Below are positions 36,109 through 44,692 of a stretch of DNA of 64,000 nucleotides, piece after piece; positions within the stretch are counted from its first letter, which is position 1; each line of letters begins with the position of its first letter. This stretch comes from Candidatus Melainabacteria bacterium (lineage in GTDB: Bacteria; Cyanobacteriota; Vampirovibrionia; Obscuribacterales; Obscuribacteraceae): the NCBI GenBank assembly GCA_003151275.1, contig PLXC01000042.1:1-64000 (forward strand), read 5' to 3'. The position numbers and the translations under genes are program-made. The notes under the pieces were generated by a model. It was not told where the DNA came from. It searched no databases and saw only the letters and a program-made list of their open reading frames with translations.

Positions 36109-36689
36109 CAGTAACATACTTCTCCATGCTTTTTGAAATAGTTTTGGTGATATTCTTCCGCCGAGTAGAAAGGCTTAGCAGCCTCGATCTCCGTCACGAT
36201 TGGTGCGTTGAATTTGTGTTCTTTGTTCAGCTGCTCCTTCATTTCCAGAGCTTCCTTTTGCTGATCGGGAGTTGTGTAAAAAATTACTGACCTATATTGA
36301 GCGCCAACGTCAGGTCCTTGTCTGTTCAGAGTCGTGGGATTGTGGCTTGAGAAAAAGGTTTCAAGCAACTTGTGATAACTCGTTTTTGACGGATCATATT
36401 CAACTAAGCACGTTTCAGCGTGACCAGTTTTGTCCTTGCACACCTGCTTGTAAGATGGATTCGGCACACTGCCACCCGAATATCCAACTTTGGTTTGCAA
36501 TACGCCTGGCACTTTATTAAACACATACTGCACTTTCCAGAAACAGCCTTCGGAGAATAACGCCCGCTCGACTTTTGCTTCCGGTTTTTTGTCGATCAAA
36601 CTCTTTTCTGCCGAGCGTGAGGCATTTGTTGTTGCTATTAAGCAGGTCACCGCTACAAAGAGCCTGACCAGCGCCTTATTTGTTCTCAT
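36108..36689 (-). CDS. msrA: Exported peptide-methionine (S)-S-oxide reductase
   Basis: The signal peptide (LVRLFVAVTCLIATTNASRS) leads into an MsrA domain. Catalytic C49 lies in EGCFWKVQYVF, followed by VGYSGGSVPNPSYKQVCKDKTG, ETCLVEYDP and an AEEYHQNYFKKHG end. A resolving cysteine may be the one in GEVCY at the C-terminus. 193 residues is normal for an exported member. msrA and msrB form a two-gene unit with a one-base overlap; together they reduce both sulfoxide stereoisomers. Confidence 0.95.
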   Translation of the reverse strand: MRTNKALVRLFVAVTCLIATTNASRSAEKSLIDKKPEAKVERALFSEGCFWKVQYVFNKVPGVLQTKVGYSGGSVPNPSYKQVCKDKTGHAETCLVEYDPSKTSYHKLLETFFSSHNPTTLNRQGPDVGAQYRSVIFYTTPDQQKEALEMKEQLNKEHKFNAPIVTEIEAAKPFYSAEEYHQNYFKKHGEVCY

Positions 36690-36996
36690 AATTCCTGTAT
36701 CTCACCAATCGCCCTTAATCCACATTGACCATGAGCCTATGCTACTGCTGCTCGATTTTAATGGGTGGTTGTATACGCGCTCATTGCCTATATTTACTTT
36801 AGTTCAATGGCGTGAAATCGGTGTGGACTTTTCTAATTAATTGTATACGTCGGTTTTGTCCGATTTCTCAGGCTGGTCGTTGACAATCACCCATGGTGCC
36901 TTAGCCATCAATGTTGTGGCGATAAAATTTGAACTTTGTCCACAGTGTCCCTATCGAGCAAAAAAGTTGACTGCTCCCTGGCAATTTGATCTTTGG
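36690..36996. other. Intergenic stretch, one doubtful 23-codon frame
   Basis: No convincing gene is present. On the minus strand 36837-36908 an ATG opens MAKAPWVIVNDQPEKSDKTD plus three residues; it looks protein-like but has no ribosome site. It may be a remnant. The msrA promoter must lie at the left end of this stretch. Confidence 0.3.
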
Positions 36997-38154
36997 TTAG
37001 TTCGGGTTGGGTTGGTGCGATGATTGGTGTGGTGCGATGATTGGTGTTGCAACGTGATTCCGTTTGAAATTATAACTTGCTAAACCCGCAATGGACGCTG
37101 AAAGCAAGATAGAGATTAGAATCGATCCATAAAACGCAATGCGAGACAGTGACATGTTTTTTGAACTGCCCAGCTTAATTCGAGGGACGGCTTGTTTCAG
37201 GATTGCATCACCACGCATAGTGGCGGCAAGATCGTGAGCGGCGATGCCTAAATCCTGGTATCTTGACCCAGGTGATTTTGCGAGCATGGTGGCAACTATT
37301 TGTCCTAAAGTTTGTGGGAATTCTTTGCCAAGAGACGCCTCTTTCAATGAGGGCGGAGTCTCGTTCTGATGTTTGATCATCGTCGCTAAGGCATTTTCTC
37401 CTATAAACGGAGGTGTGCCAGTCAATGCTTCAAACAGCACGCACCCGAGCGAGTAAATGTCGGTGCGATGGTCTAAACCGCCACCCGAACACTGCTCGGG
37501 GCTCATATACAAAGGACTTCCGAAAATCTCCCCTGTGCGCGTCAAGCTCTGTTTTTCTTCGCCTTCAATCGCTGCAAACTTGGCGATGCCGAAGTCAACT
37601 ATCTTGACACTGCCCTCGGTGCCAAGTGGGAGATCGTCTAAAATCATGATATTGCTTGGTTTTATATCGCGATGAACAACACCCAGACCGTGTGCATAAG
37701 CTAATCCGAAGCATATTTGCACAAAGATAGGAATTGCTTCGTTTATTGGTAGGCAGGTCATCCGCCTTAGGCGTTCAGCAAGTGTTTCACCTCTGATCAG
37801 CTCCATCACGAGGAATGGTGTCTGGTCGTCTAGTACACCGAAGTCATTAACTGCGACGACATTTGGATGTTGAACTGCAAATGCGGTGCGAGCTTCCTGC
37901 TGAAATCGGCGCATAGCAATGTCTGACATTCCATGCCGTTCTACAGTCTTAAGTGCCATTTCCTTATTCACAAAAACTTGGTTCACGTGATATACAACGC
38001 CCATGCCGCCTTGTCCGAGGCACGAGATAACCTGATAGCGTCCGCCCAGTGTTTTTCCAGGATGGAAGAGGTTGCTGGAACCTGGAGCATCAGATTTGGC
38101 TTTCTTCGATACTGGTTCTCTTTTGTTTGAATTCTTCAAGGAATTGCTATCCAT
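36997..38154 (-). CDS. Short transmembrane Ser/Thr protein kinase
   Basis: The 385-residue kinase has the same kinase domain as its upstream neighbour (LGQGGMGVVYHVNQVFVNKE, ALKTVERHG, HRDIKPSNIMILDD, DFGIAKFA, SPEQCSGG). It ends shortly after one membrane helix (IAFYGSILISILLSASIAGL) with about 25 outer residues (HQSSHQPNPN). The leucine-rich repeat domain of the neighbour is missing. It therefore looks like a tandem duplicate that lost its sensor part. It starts 14 bp after the neighbour's stop and is probably co-transcribed. It may form heterodimers with the LRR kinase. Confidence 0.9.
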   Translation of the reverse strand: MDSNSLKNSNKREPVSKKAKSDAPGSSNLFHPGKTLGGRYQVISCLGQGGMGVVYHVNQVFVNKEMALKTVERHGMSDIAMRRFQQEARTAFAVQHPNVVAVNDFGVLDDQTPFLVMELIRGETLAERLRRMTCLPINEAIPIFVQICFGLAYAHGLGVVHRDIKPSNIMILDDLPLGTEGSVKIVDFGIAKFAAIEGEEKQSLTRTGEIFGSPLYMSPEQCSGGGLDHRTDIYSLGCVLFEALTGTPPFIGENALATMIKHQNETPPSLKEASLGKEFPQTLGQIVATMLAKSPGSRYQDLGIAAHDLAATMRGDAILKQAVPRIKLGSSKNMSLSRIAFYGSILISILLSASIAGLASYNFKRNHVATPIIAPHQSSHQPNPN

Positions 38155-38168
38155 TTAATATCACTTCG

Positions 38169-40085
38169 TCATTCTTTAGCGTTTTTATCTTTGTCAAAAA
38201 ATATGATGTGTGGAAATTCATTTCTCAGTTTTTGAATCTCAGCATTTCCTACATTTGGACAACCATACAGCGAGACGCTACTCACGTTGCTATTTCTGCA
38301 CAAAAAGGCGATTCCCACCGGTGTGACAGACGTGTGTCTAACGTTGACAGAGATCAAGGTCTTGAGCTTTGATAAATCTTTCAACGCCGAATCGGTTACA
38401 GCTGTGTCCTCCAATTCCAACACCCTTAGCGAACTAGCCTTCAGTAAAGATATCCCAGCGCTTGTGATTTTTTTACATTTGTTCAGCACCAGGTAATTCA
38501 ATTGTTTTGATGTCGCCAATGCTCGAAGGCTCGCATCCGTGATATCAGACCCGCTGATGTTGAGCACATTCAGCGTCTTAATTGTGGCAAGTTGACTCAC
38601 CGATCTGTCGCTGAGTTTATTCCACGCTGCATAAAGAGTTTTCAATGATTTACTTGAGCAAAGACCAATCGCACCATCATCACTCAGTTCGGAACTGGTC
38701 AACTGGAGCACGTCGAGAGGTAGCTTTGTTAAAACGGAAAGATTCTCGTTTGGCACTTGGGTGCCCAGCAGATCTAAGTTTTTTATCCATGGATAGGTCG
38801 CTATTGTCTCTAAACACTCCGGTGATAACGTCGTATTCCTATCTATAAACTTGTGTTTCGGCGATGGGACCGCTAATTTCACCTTCAACATTGCAGGAGT
38901 TTCGGCAAAGCTATCTTCATTGGGTACGACTCTGTAGTGTTCAATTGTTTTTTTCTTAGGTTGCGTTGCCCTGTTGTTTGATCGTGCATTGTCATTATTC
39001 ACAAACAAGTCGACAGCGCAATACGCCACAATGGCTGAGATTAATGCTACGGCACCAAGCAAACCAAAAAATTTGCCCTTTGAAATCGAAATCTTTTGTT
39101 CTTCTCGTCGTTTTGCATCAACCAGATTTGTCTTTGCTTTACTTGAGACGAGACCACCATTCTTGGTGGCAGCAAGTTCGTGCGCCACCACGCCTAAGTT
39201 TTGATACCTCTTGCTTGGCGATTTGGCTAGCATCGTTGCGACGATTTCTTCGATACCCTTCGGGAAGTCCACACCAAGTGAGGCTTCCTTAAGAGTTGGT
39301 GCGACTTGACTTTGATGCTTCATCATTGTTTCAAGTGCGTTCTCCCCCACGCATGGTGGCGTGCCTGTTAGCGCCTCAAAAAGCACACATCCGAGCGAGT
39401 AAATGTCTGAACGATGATCAACGGCCCCGCCCAGACATTGCTCTGGACTCATGTACAGCGGGCTACCAAAAATTTCGCCTGTGCGTGTTAGTGCTTGCAC
39501 TTCTCCGCCTTCACGCGCGGAATATTTAGCGATACCGAAATCGACTATTTTGATACTGCCTTCGGTGCCTTCAGGAACACCGCTCAAAAGCATAATATTA
39601 TTTGGTTTGATATCACGATGAACAATTCCGAGTTCATGGGCGTAAGCCATGCCGAAACAGACTTGAATGAATATCGCTACCGCCTCATCGATGCTCAGAT
39701 GCGTACAGCGTTTTAGTCGCTCTCCAAGCGTTTCACCCTCTAGCAATTCCATTACCAGAAATGGTGTGCCGTCGTCCAGCAATCCAAAATCATTGACAGT
39801 GATAACGTTCGGATGATCGATGGCAAATGCTGTTTTAGCTTCCTGCTGAAATCTACGCATTGCGGTTTCGGTGATGCGATGTTTGTCAATTGTCTTAAGT
39901 GCCATTTCCTTGTTCAGGAAAAATTGGTTGACTTTGTATACGACGCCCATTCCGCCTTTGCCAAGGCAAGAAATGACTTGATATCGCCCACCCAGCATAT
40001 GTCCACGTTCGTATCCACTTCCTGAACCTTCTTGGTCTTCAGTTAATTCTGTTTCCTCGATGGATTTTTGATTGGGTTGCGACAA
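38169..40085 (-). CDS. Transmembrane Ser/Thr protein kinase with leucine-rich repeats
   Basis: The 638 residues contain a kinase domain at about 30-300 (LGKGGMGVVYKVNQ, MALKTID, HRDIKPNNIMLL, DFGIAKYS, SPEQCLGG), a membrane helix near 340-362 (KFFGLLGAVALISAIVAYCAV), and an outer domain with leucine-rich repeats from about 440. Repeats such as LNVLNISGSDITDASLRALA and LRVLELEDTAVTDSALKDL are of the cysteine-lacking, bacterial type. Catalytic residues are intact. It is closest to the kinase at 36997-38154 in the catalytic part and to 29874-31796 in domain order. It heads the two-kinase unit. Confidence 0.92.
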   Translation of the reverse strand: MSQPNQKSIEETELTEDQEGSGSGYERGHMLGGRYQVISCLGKGGMGVVYKVNQFFLNKEMALKTIDKHRITETAMRRFQQEAKTAFAIDHPNVITVNDFGLLDDGTPFLVMELLEGETLGERLKRCTHLSIDEAVAIFIQVCFGMAYAHELGIVHRDIKPNNIMLLSGVPEGTEGSIKIVDFGIAKYSAREGGEVQALTRTGEIFGSPLYMSPEQCLGGAVDHRSDIYSLGCVLFEALTGTPPCVGENALETMMKHQSQVAPTLKEASLGVDFPKGIEEIVATMLAKSPSKRYQNLGVVAHELAATKNGGLVSSKAKTNLVDAKRREEQKISISKGKFFGLLGAVALISAIVAYCAVDLFVNNDNARSNNRATQPKKKTIEHYRVVPNEDSFAETPAMLKVKLAVPSPKHKFIDRNTTLSPECLETIATYPWIKNLDLLGTQVPNENLSVLTKLPLDVLQLTSSELSDDGAIGLCSSKSLKTLYAAWNKLSDRSVSQLATIKTLNVLNISGSDITDASLRALATSKQLNYLVLNKCKKITSAGISLLKASSLRVLELEDTAVTDSALKDLSKLKTLISVNVRHTSVTPVGIAFLCRNSNVSSVSLYGCPNVGNAEIQKLRNEFPHIIFFDKDKNAKE

Positions 40086-40348
40086 CTGTCTGGATCTTCA
40101 GTATCTCTTTACTATGTATATGTTCCCTGGATTGAGCGTCGGCTGAGGTTATTGCCTCGGTAACGGTCAGCCTCGATCCTGGGCGCGCCGGCATCTGCCT
40201 GGACTAGATGTTGTGAAATTTTGGTGCGACCAAAGGACTGCGACAAGATCAAGGAAATGTGATTCGAACATGGTCCAAGCTGCAGGAAAAAATGCGGCGA
40301 ACGCGAAATGGCGTGGCATCAATTGGTGCAGCATGGTTCAATCGATGC
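40086..40348. other. Intergenic region upstream of the LRR kinase
   Basis: No gene is seen. GGCTGAGGTTATTGCCTCGG and nearby CGGTAACGGTCAGCC contain short inverted repeats around 40141-40172 that could form leader hairpins for the kinase transcript on the minus strand. No -35/-10 pair stands out. Confidence 0.3.
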
Positions 40349-40384
40349 TAAAAGGGCAGGTGACAACAATTTGCACCCCTGCCC
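40349..40384 (-). terminator. Rho-independent terminator of the Pro/Ala-rich protein gene
   Basis: On the minus strand GGGCAGG (40384-40378) pairs with CCTGCCC (40360-40354), followed at once by TTTTAGC. It lies 28 bp after the stop at 40412. The inner bases GTG/CAC can extend the stem past a bulge. Confidence 0.75.
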
Positions 40385-40411
40385 GTTTCAGTAAACTAAA
40401 CTTGAACCGGA

Positions 40412-41386
40412 TTATTGTCTGCGAGTTAACCCTGCAACAATTTCTGGAGCCAATGTATGCATTGAATGATGCGTGAGCCAGCGTACAGCCATCACTGTTA
40501 GCTCATTATCGGCTCCTTCGAGGACAAGCAAACTAGCAATCACGTGTCCATTGTGCTCGGCTGTTTTGTGCTTTCTCGCCCAATCCATCGCCGCTTCAAT
40601 GACCTCTTCGTCATTCAGATTCTCTTCTAGCCAGGCACGAATGTATTTGCTCGCATCATGCAAGTGTTTTTCTTGATTATTTTCGTGCATCAGTGTCGCT
40701 CTGGCATGCTGGGAAACAGACGATTGTTGAGGAGGAGTCTGGTCTGCGGGCGCGGGTTGTTGATATGGCACCGGCTGCGGTGTCACAGGCTGTTGCGTCG
40801 CCGGTTGAGGCTGAGGCGCCACTTGCGGTGCGACCGGTGCAGCCATGGCCTGGGCGTTGTAATCCGGTTGGGCGGTGGGTTGAGGCGCAGCGTACTCCGG
40901 TTGAGCAGCTGGTTGTTGAGCATATTGTTGAGGCGCTGAGTACTCTACAGGGGCAGGAGCCGCGACAGGAGCCGCGACAGGAGCCGCGACAGGAGCCTGC
41001 GGAGGTGGTGTGTACTGCGCTTGTGCGGGAGCTGGTTGCTCTTGAGCTTGCGCCTGGGGGGCACGAAATGGGATTGGGGCTGGTGGGGTCGAAGGACGTT
41101 GCTGTGCAACCGGTGCTGGTGCGGCTTCTTGCTCATCTTCCTCGTCATCGTCGAAGAAATCGTCATCATCGTCATCGATAATAGAAACGGAATTTACCAG
41201 GGCCATGGCTGGTCCAGATCGTGCGGGCTCTAGCGAACTTTGCGCTTGTGTACTTTCGGATGGACTTGCAGCCCTGATCAGAGCTGCCATAGCTGCGTCG
41301 AGATCGTCTATCGATGGCGCCGTTGCCACTCCAGCACTGCCTGGGTTCTCGGTGTCCATGGCGTCATTTTCATTATCAATGCTCAT
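40412..41386 (-). CDS. Acidic and Pro/Ala/Gln-rich protein with small helical C-terminal domain
   Basis: I start at ATG 41386 (MSIDNENDAMDTEN); the frame is open to 41506 but AGGAG lies near this ATG. Residues 1-75 are ordinary. A strongly acidic block follows (DDDDDDFFDDDEEDE), then about 150 residues of Pro, Ala and Gln including three PVAAPVAA units, and a folded 75-residue helical end (HDASKYIRAWLEENLNDEEV, WLTHHSMHTLAPEIVAGL). There is no signal peptide. The end domain may bind another protein while the middle acts as a spacer. No family recognised. Confidence 0.65.
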   Translation of the reverse strand: MSIDNENDAMDTENPGSAGVATAPSIDDLDAAMAALIRAASPSESTQAQSSLEPARSGPAMALVNSVSIIDDDDDDFFDDDEEDEQEAAPAPVAQQRPSTPPAPIPFRAPQAQAQEQPAPAQAQYTPPPQAPVAAPVAAPVAAPAPVEYSAPQQYAQQPAAQPEYAAPQPTAQPDYNAQAMAAPVAPQVAPQPQPATQQPVTPQPVPYQQPAPADQTPPQQSSVSQHARATLMHENNQEKHLHDASKYIRAWLEENLNDEEVIEAAMDWARKHKTAEHNGHVIASLLVLEGADNELTVMAVRWLTHHSMHTLAPEIVAGLTRRQ

Positions 41387-41707
41387 TTCGACTCGTTCTC
41401 CTATCCTTTTACTAAGCAATTCGACCAAGGCGGCGGCGACAGGTCGCCCCTGCCTACTTAATGTTCTCCATTTGAGCCCGGTCTGGATTCTATATACCCG
41501 GCCCATAACAGATTGCGACCTAAAGCCAGAAAATTCGCTGCATCTAAGTCTGATTCCCCGTATTTGGAGGCTTTAGGTGCCGTTCACATCACTTACGATT
41601 CGAATGCGCGCATTTTATCAAGGATGACAAGTGGTGCTTTTACCCGAGATGTTAACGTGCCGAATGGATTAGGCCCAGGTGTTATGCTTGAATTTTAGGG
41701 AAGAGAA

Positions 41708-42955
41708 GTGGCCGAAATTCTTACGCGAAAGCTGGCAGATTTAATTTGGGTGCCGCTATGTGCGGTCGCAGTTGCACTTTCATCTGCTGGCGCAGCGTTT
41801 TCTACGACTAAAATTCAAGAAGCTTATTCGCATTACCAGGCCCATAGATTTAAGGAAGCGACTGTAGCTTTCGACCAATATATTTTGACTAACCCGCGTG
41901 ACGCCAACGCTGTCTATTACGATGCCTTGTGTAATCAACAACTCGGAAATATGCCTCGCGCCAAGGAACTTTATCGTCAGGTCGTGCAAGCGAGTCCGGG
42001 CAGTCAGGTCGCATCTTATGCAGAATCAATCCTGATCAAACTCGATCCTACTTATAGGCAATCTGCATCCGGTGCTTCTGCGGGGCCGAGCCAAAACTCT
42101 AACAGCAGAAATTATGCTGCATCTAGTGCACCATCTGAATCTAGTTCTATTCAAGGTCCTGATCAAGCCAATATCTACTACAGACCTAACGGCAAACAGA
42201 TGATGCTGACCGTTGAAATCAACGGACATCCGGTAGAAATGATGCTTGATACAGGCGCCCCGGGAATCTGTATTGGACGAGATCAACTTAAGTCAATCGG
42301 AGTGGCACCCCCTGAAGGTGCGCCAACAGGACAAACAGGTGGTTCTGCAAATTCCGGTAGTATTGGCACGTGGGGAATGAGGACGACCTTGAAAGTGGGT
42401 CCATTCACCGATCCAAACTGCATGCTACAGGTTATGCAAGCAGAGGATAATAACGCTTTGCTCGGTCAAACTTTCATCAAACACTTTGAATATCAAGTCG
42501 ATCAATCTGCGCACTGTATAAGGTTCACGAAAAAGGGTAGTGCCAGATCTCAAAGCCAAGGTTACAGTCTTCCGTTCACTTTCAGAGAAAGAGGAAATCG
42601 CATTATTGTCGAAGGTGAAATTAACGGTCGCAAAAGTAATTTCATGATGGATACCGGTAATTCTGGGTCTGGTATCGCTTTTCATAGCCCTGAGCAAGCC
42701 GCCAAATATGGTGCCGCAGTTCCAGAAGGTGCAAGGATAGACACATTCTCCGGAGTCTCCGGATCTGGGTCAGCTTACGTGTACAACATCAGTCATTTGC
42801 GCATCGGCCCGATCGATTGTAGTGACGTAATGGTTGCAGCTCATATGGGCAGTGGTTTTGGTGGCGAGGAGCCGCTACTCGGGCACCAAATTTTCGAGGG
42901 ATGGCAATACACTGTCGACTATGATAAGAAAGTGATTCATCTATTGCGCCGATGA
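41708..42955 (+). CDS. Exported TPR protein with two retropepsin-like aspartic protease domains
   Basis: The start is GTG 41708 after GGGAAGAGAA. Signal segment about 15-37 (LCAVAVALSSAGAAFS). Residues 38-120 form TPR-like helices (YQAHRFKEATVAFDQYIL). Two similar clan AA domains follow. The first has VEINGHPVEMMLDTGAPGIC near 175-195 and ends with LLGQTFIKHFEYQVD; the second has VEGEINGRKSNFMMDTGNSG near 300-320 and ends with LLGHQIFEGWQYTVD. Each has its own DTG. Retropepsins usually work as dimers with one DTG per chain, so the two halves may form one active site within the chain. It overlaps the DUF900 gene by 15 bp at the 3' ends. Confidence 0.82.
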   Translation: MAEILTRKLADLIWVPLCAVAVALSSAGAAFSTTKIQEAYSHYQAHRFKEATVAFDQYILTNPRDANAVYYDALCNQQLGNMPRAKELYRQVVQASPGSQVASYAESILIKLDPTYRQSASGASAGPSQNSNSRNYAASSAPSESSSIQGPDQANIYYRPNGKQMMLTVEINGHPVEMMLDTGAPGICIGRDQLKSIGVAPPEGAPTGQTGGSANSGSIGTWGMRTTLKVGPFTDPNCMLQVMQAEDNNALLGQTFIKHFEYQVDQSAHCIRFTKKGSARSQSQGYSLPFTFRERGNRIIVEGEINGRKSNFMMDTGNSGSGIAFHSPEQAAKYGAAVPEGARIDTFSGVSGSGSAYVYNISHLRIGPIDCSDVMVAAHMGSGFGGEEPLLGHQIFEGWQYTVDYDKKVIHLLRR

Positions 42956-44458
42956 AGGCTGATCGCTGGTTTTCGGCGCTTCGATTTTAAGATCTGTAGT
43001 TGTGAGATCGTCAGTTTTGGAATCGTTAAACTTGAGATTGTTAGTTTTGGCATCGTTAGTTTTCGAATCGCCAGTTTTTGGGACGTTAGTTTTGGGATGA
43101 TCAGTTTCTGGATCATTAGTTTTCGCTTTGCTACTCTTTGATCTGCTTGTCTTCGGTCTCACTGTCTTCGAGTCACCTGTGTCTAGCTCACTTATTTTCA
43201 CAACATGCAAAACATCTCCAGTAAGCGAAACCTCGCTAGTCGGTTTCAGCTTAGCCAATTTCGTGAAGAAGTTACTCAATCCACTTCTCAGCCCTGATCG
43301 TTCTGAAATCAGCTCCAGTCCTAGACTCGGACTGTTGGTGAAAGACATATCGCAAATTAATTTCGCTGGCACATTGTGCCCGATGAAACCTTTGTCGATG
43401 TTTGTAAAATCGATAGTCTGCATTCGCTTTCTATTCGCCATCAATTTCTCTGCCAACTCAGCGTCTTCTGCCTTGGTCACGACTCTATCGGTATTGGCAT
43501 TTTGTGCTGTCAACGTTTTAGTGATCCAACCGCTGAGTGCATCTGCTTGCTCTCCAAGCCGGGTGTATCCGCCATGAACCAATTGTGAAAACGCTAAAGC
43601 TTTATCATGCCGAGACATATAAACGCGCAGCGTTACGGTACCCTTGGCACTTAAATATCGTCGAATATAGTGCTGAACTAAGCCATCATCAACGTCTGGG
43701 CAAATTAGCGCCGCCTCGACTAAATAAAGTTTTTCACGCAAAAGTGGAGTGGCTCTGACTGCAAGTCTAGTTCCCATGCTGTGTGCGAACAGCCGAACTT
43801 TTACGGATGGGTCTGCCGTACAAAGTTGTTCCAGGTGTGTAATTACATCATTGAAATGATCTTGGCTCCATTCGACATTGGTTTCGTCAGTGTCGTATGA
43901 ACGCAATTTGCCCACTGATGGCCACGAATATAAGATCAATGGTCTTTCAGCGTTGTAGGCTAGCTTGGCGGCCGTAAATAACCCTGCGTGGAAACTATTG
44001 TTGTAACCATGCGCAAAAAGCAATACATTTTTGTCAGGGCACAGAAGCGCTTTTGTATGCACCTGGTCGTAAAAATCCTTTTGGATTTTGTCAAAGTTGT
44101 CGTCGGTTAAAGGTATAGCTCCAAAAGCACCCAATTTGTCGGTTGCCTCAGATTTCGCCCAGCCTAAATCTTGAAGATGACTGCTTATTGTTTTTTTCTC
44201 TACGTTTTCAACTACACAATATGCCGATCCCATAAATGGGTCATGTTTGCAGTCGCCAACATATTTACGGTGCGGACCAAAGTCGATATTACCTAACTTA
44301 CTTGGTTGAAGATTTCTGTCGGTTATGAAAAAGACTGGAACCCTAATAAGTCGATCAGCGGATGCAGTTTCGGCCGCACTTGCACTGGATTGGAAATACA
44401 GCAGCAGTGTGAATAGTATTGGAAGATGGAAATTCCACCAGACATGCAGACGTTTCAT
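42941..44458 (-). CDS. Exported alpha/beta hydrolase (DUF900) with Lys/Thr/Asp pentad tail
   Basis: The signal peptide ends near SASAAE (residues 1-29). Residues 38-310 match DUF900 hydrolases: VPVFFITDRNLQPS, LLFAHGYNNSFHAG (oxyanion region), LILYSWPSVGKLRSYDTDE, and the nucleophile serine in LFAHSMGTRLAV. The last 70 residues, from about 435, are eleven degenerate five-residue units such as PKTND, SKTND and AKTNN. They are likely disordered and possibly cell-wall-facing. The substrate is unknown. The gene is divergent from the first sulfatase gene, with a 234-bp gap that should hold both promoters. Confidence 0.8.
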   Translation of the reverse strand: MKRLHVWWNFHLPILFTLLLYFQSSASAAETASADRLIRVPVFFITDRNLQPSKLGNIDFGPHRKYVGDCKHDPFMGSAYCVVENVEKKTISSHLQDLGWAKSEATDKLGAFGAIPLTDDNFDKIQKDFYDQVHTKALLCPDKNVLLFAHGYNNSFHAGLFTAAKLAYNAERPLILYSWPSVGKLRSYDTDETNVEWSQDHFNDVITHLEQLCTADPSVKVRLFAHSMGTRLAVRATPLLREKLYLVEAALICPDVDDGLVQHYIRRYLSAKGTVTLRVYMSRHDKALAFSQLVHGGYTRLGEQADALSGWITKTLTAQNANTDRVVTKAEDAELAEKLMANRKRMQTIDFTNIDKGFIGHNVPAKLICDMSFTNSPSLGLELISERSGLRSGLSNFFTKLAKLKPTSEVSLTGDVLHVVKISELDTGDSKTVRPKTSRSKSSKAKTNDPETDHPKTNVPKTGDSKTNDAKTNNLKFNDSKTDDLTTTDLKIEAPKTSDQPSSAQ

Positions 44459-44692
44459 AGTTCCAGTTCTCGTGCGGTGTTGATAGAAATTGGATCGTAC
44501 TCGATTTCTAGAGTCTAGGTGTGAACAGTGTCGGACCGCCGAGATTGTTCGCTCTGACCGTGTTTTCGGACATGGTAACTATGCTCAATAGTCGATCAAC
44601 TAGAGTTGTATTCTGCTATCTTAAGGCTGAGCTTTAAATCCACGCTTCTTGACATGGTGTTAAGGCCCTAATACCGTCTCAGGAGAAACAGC

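Noticed and set aside
36841..37023. 60-codon plus-strand frame with a CPQC motif
   Set aside because: It has only a TTG start and no ribosome site, and it overlaps the 3' end of a kinase gene.
40658..41181. Plus-strand frames opposite the Pro/Ala-rich protein
   Set aside because: They are low-complexity shadows of the Pro/Ala/Gln repeats.
41513..41698. 61-codon plus-strand frame upstream of the aspartic protease gene
   Set aside because: No ribosome site or recognisable composition; it is probably the promoter region.
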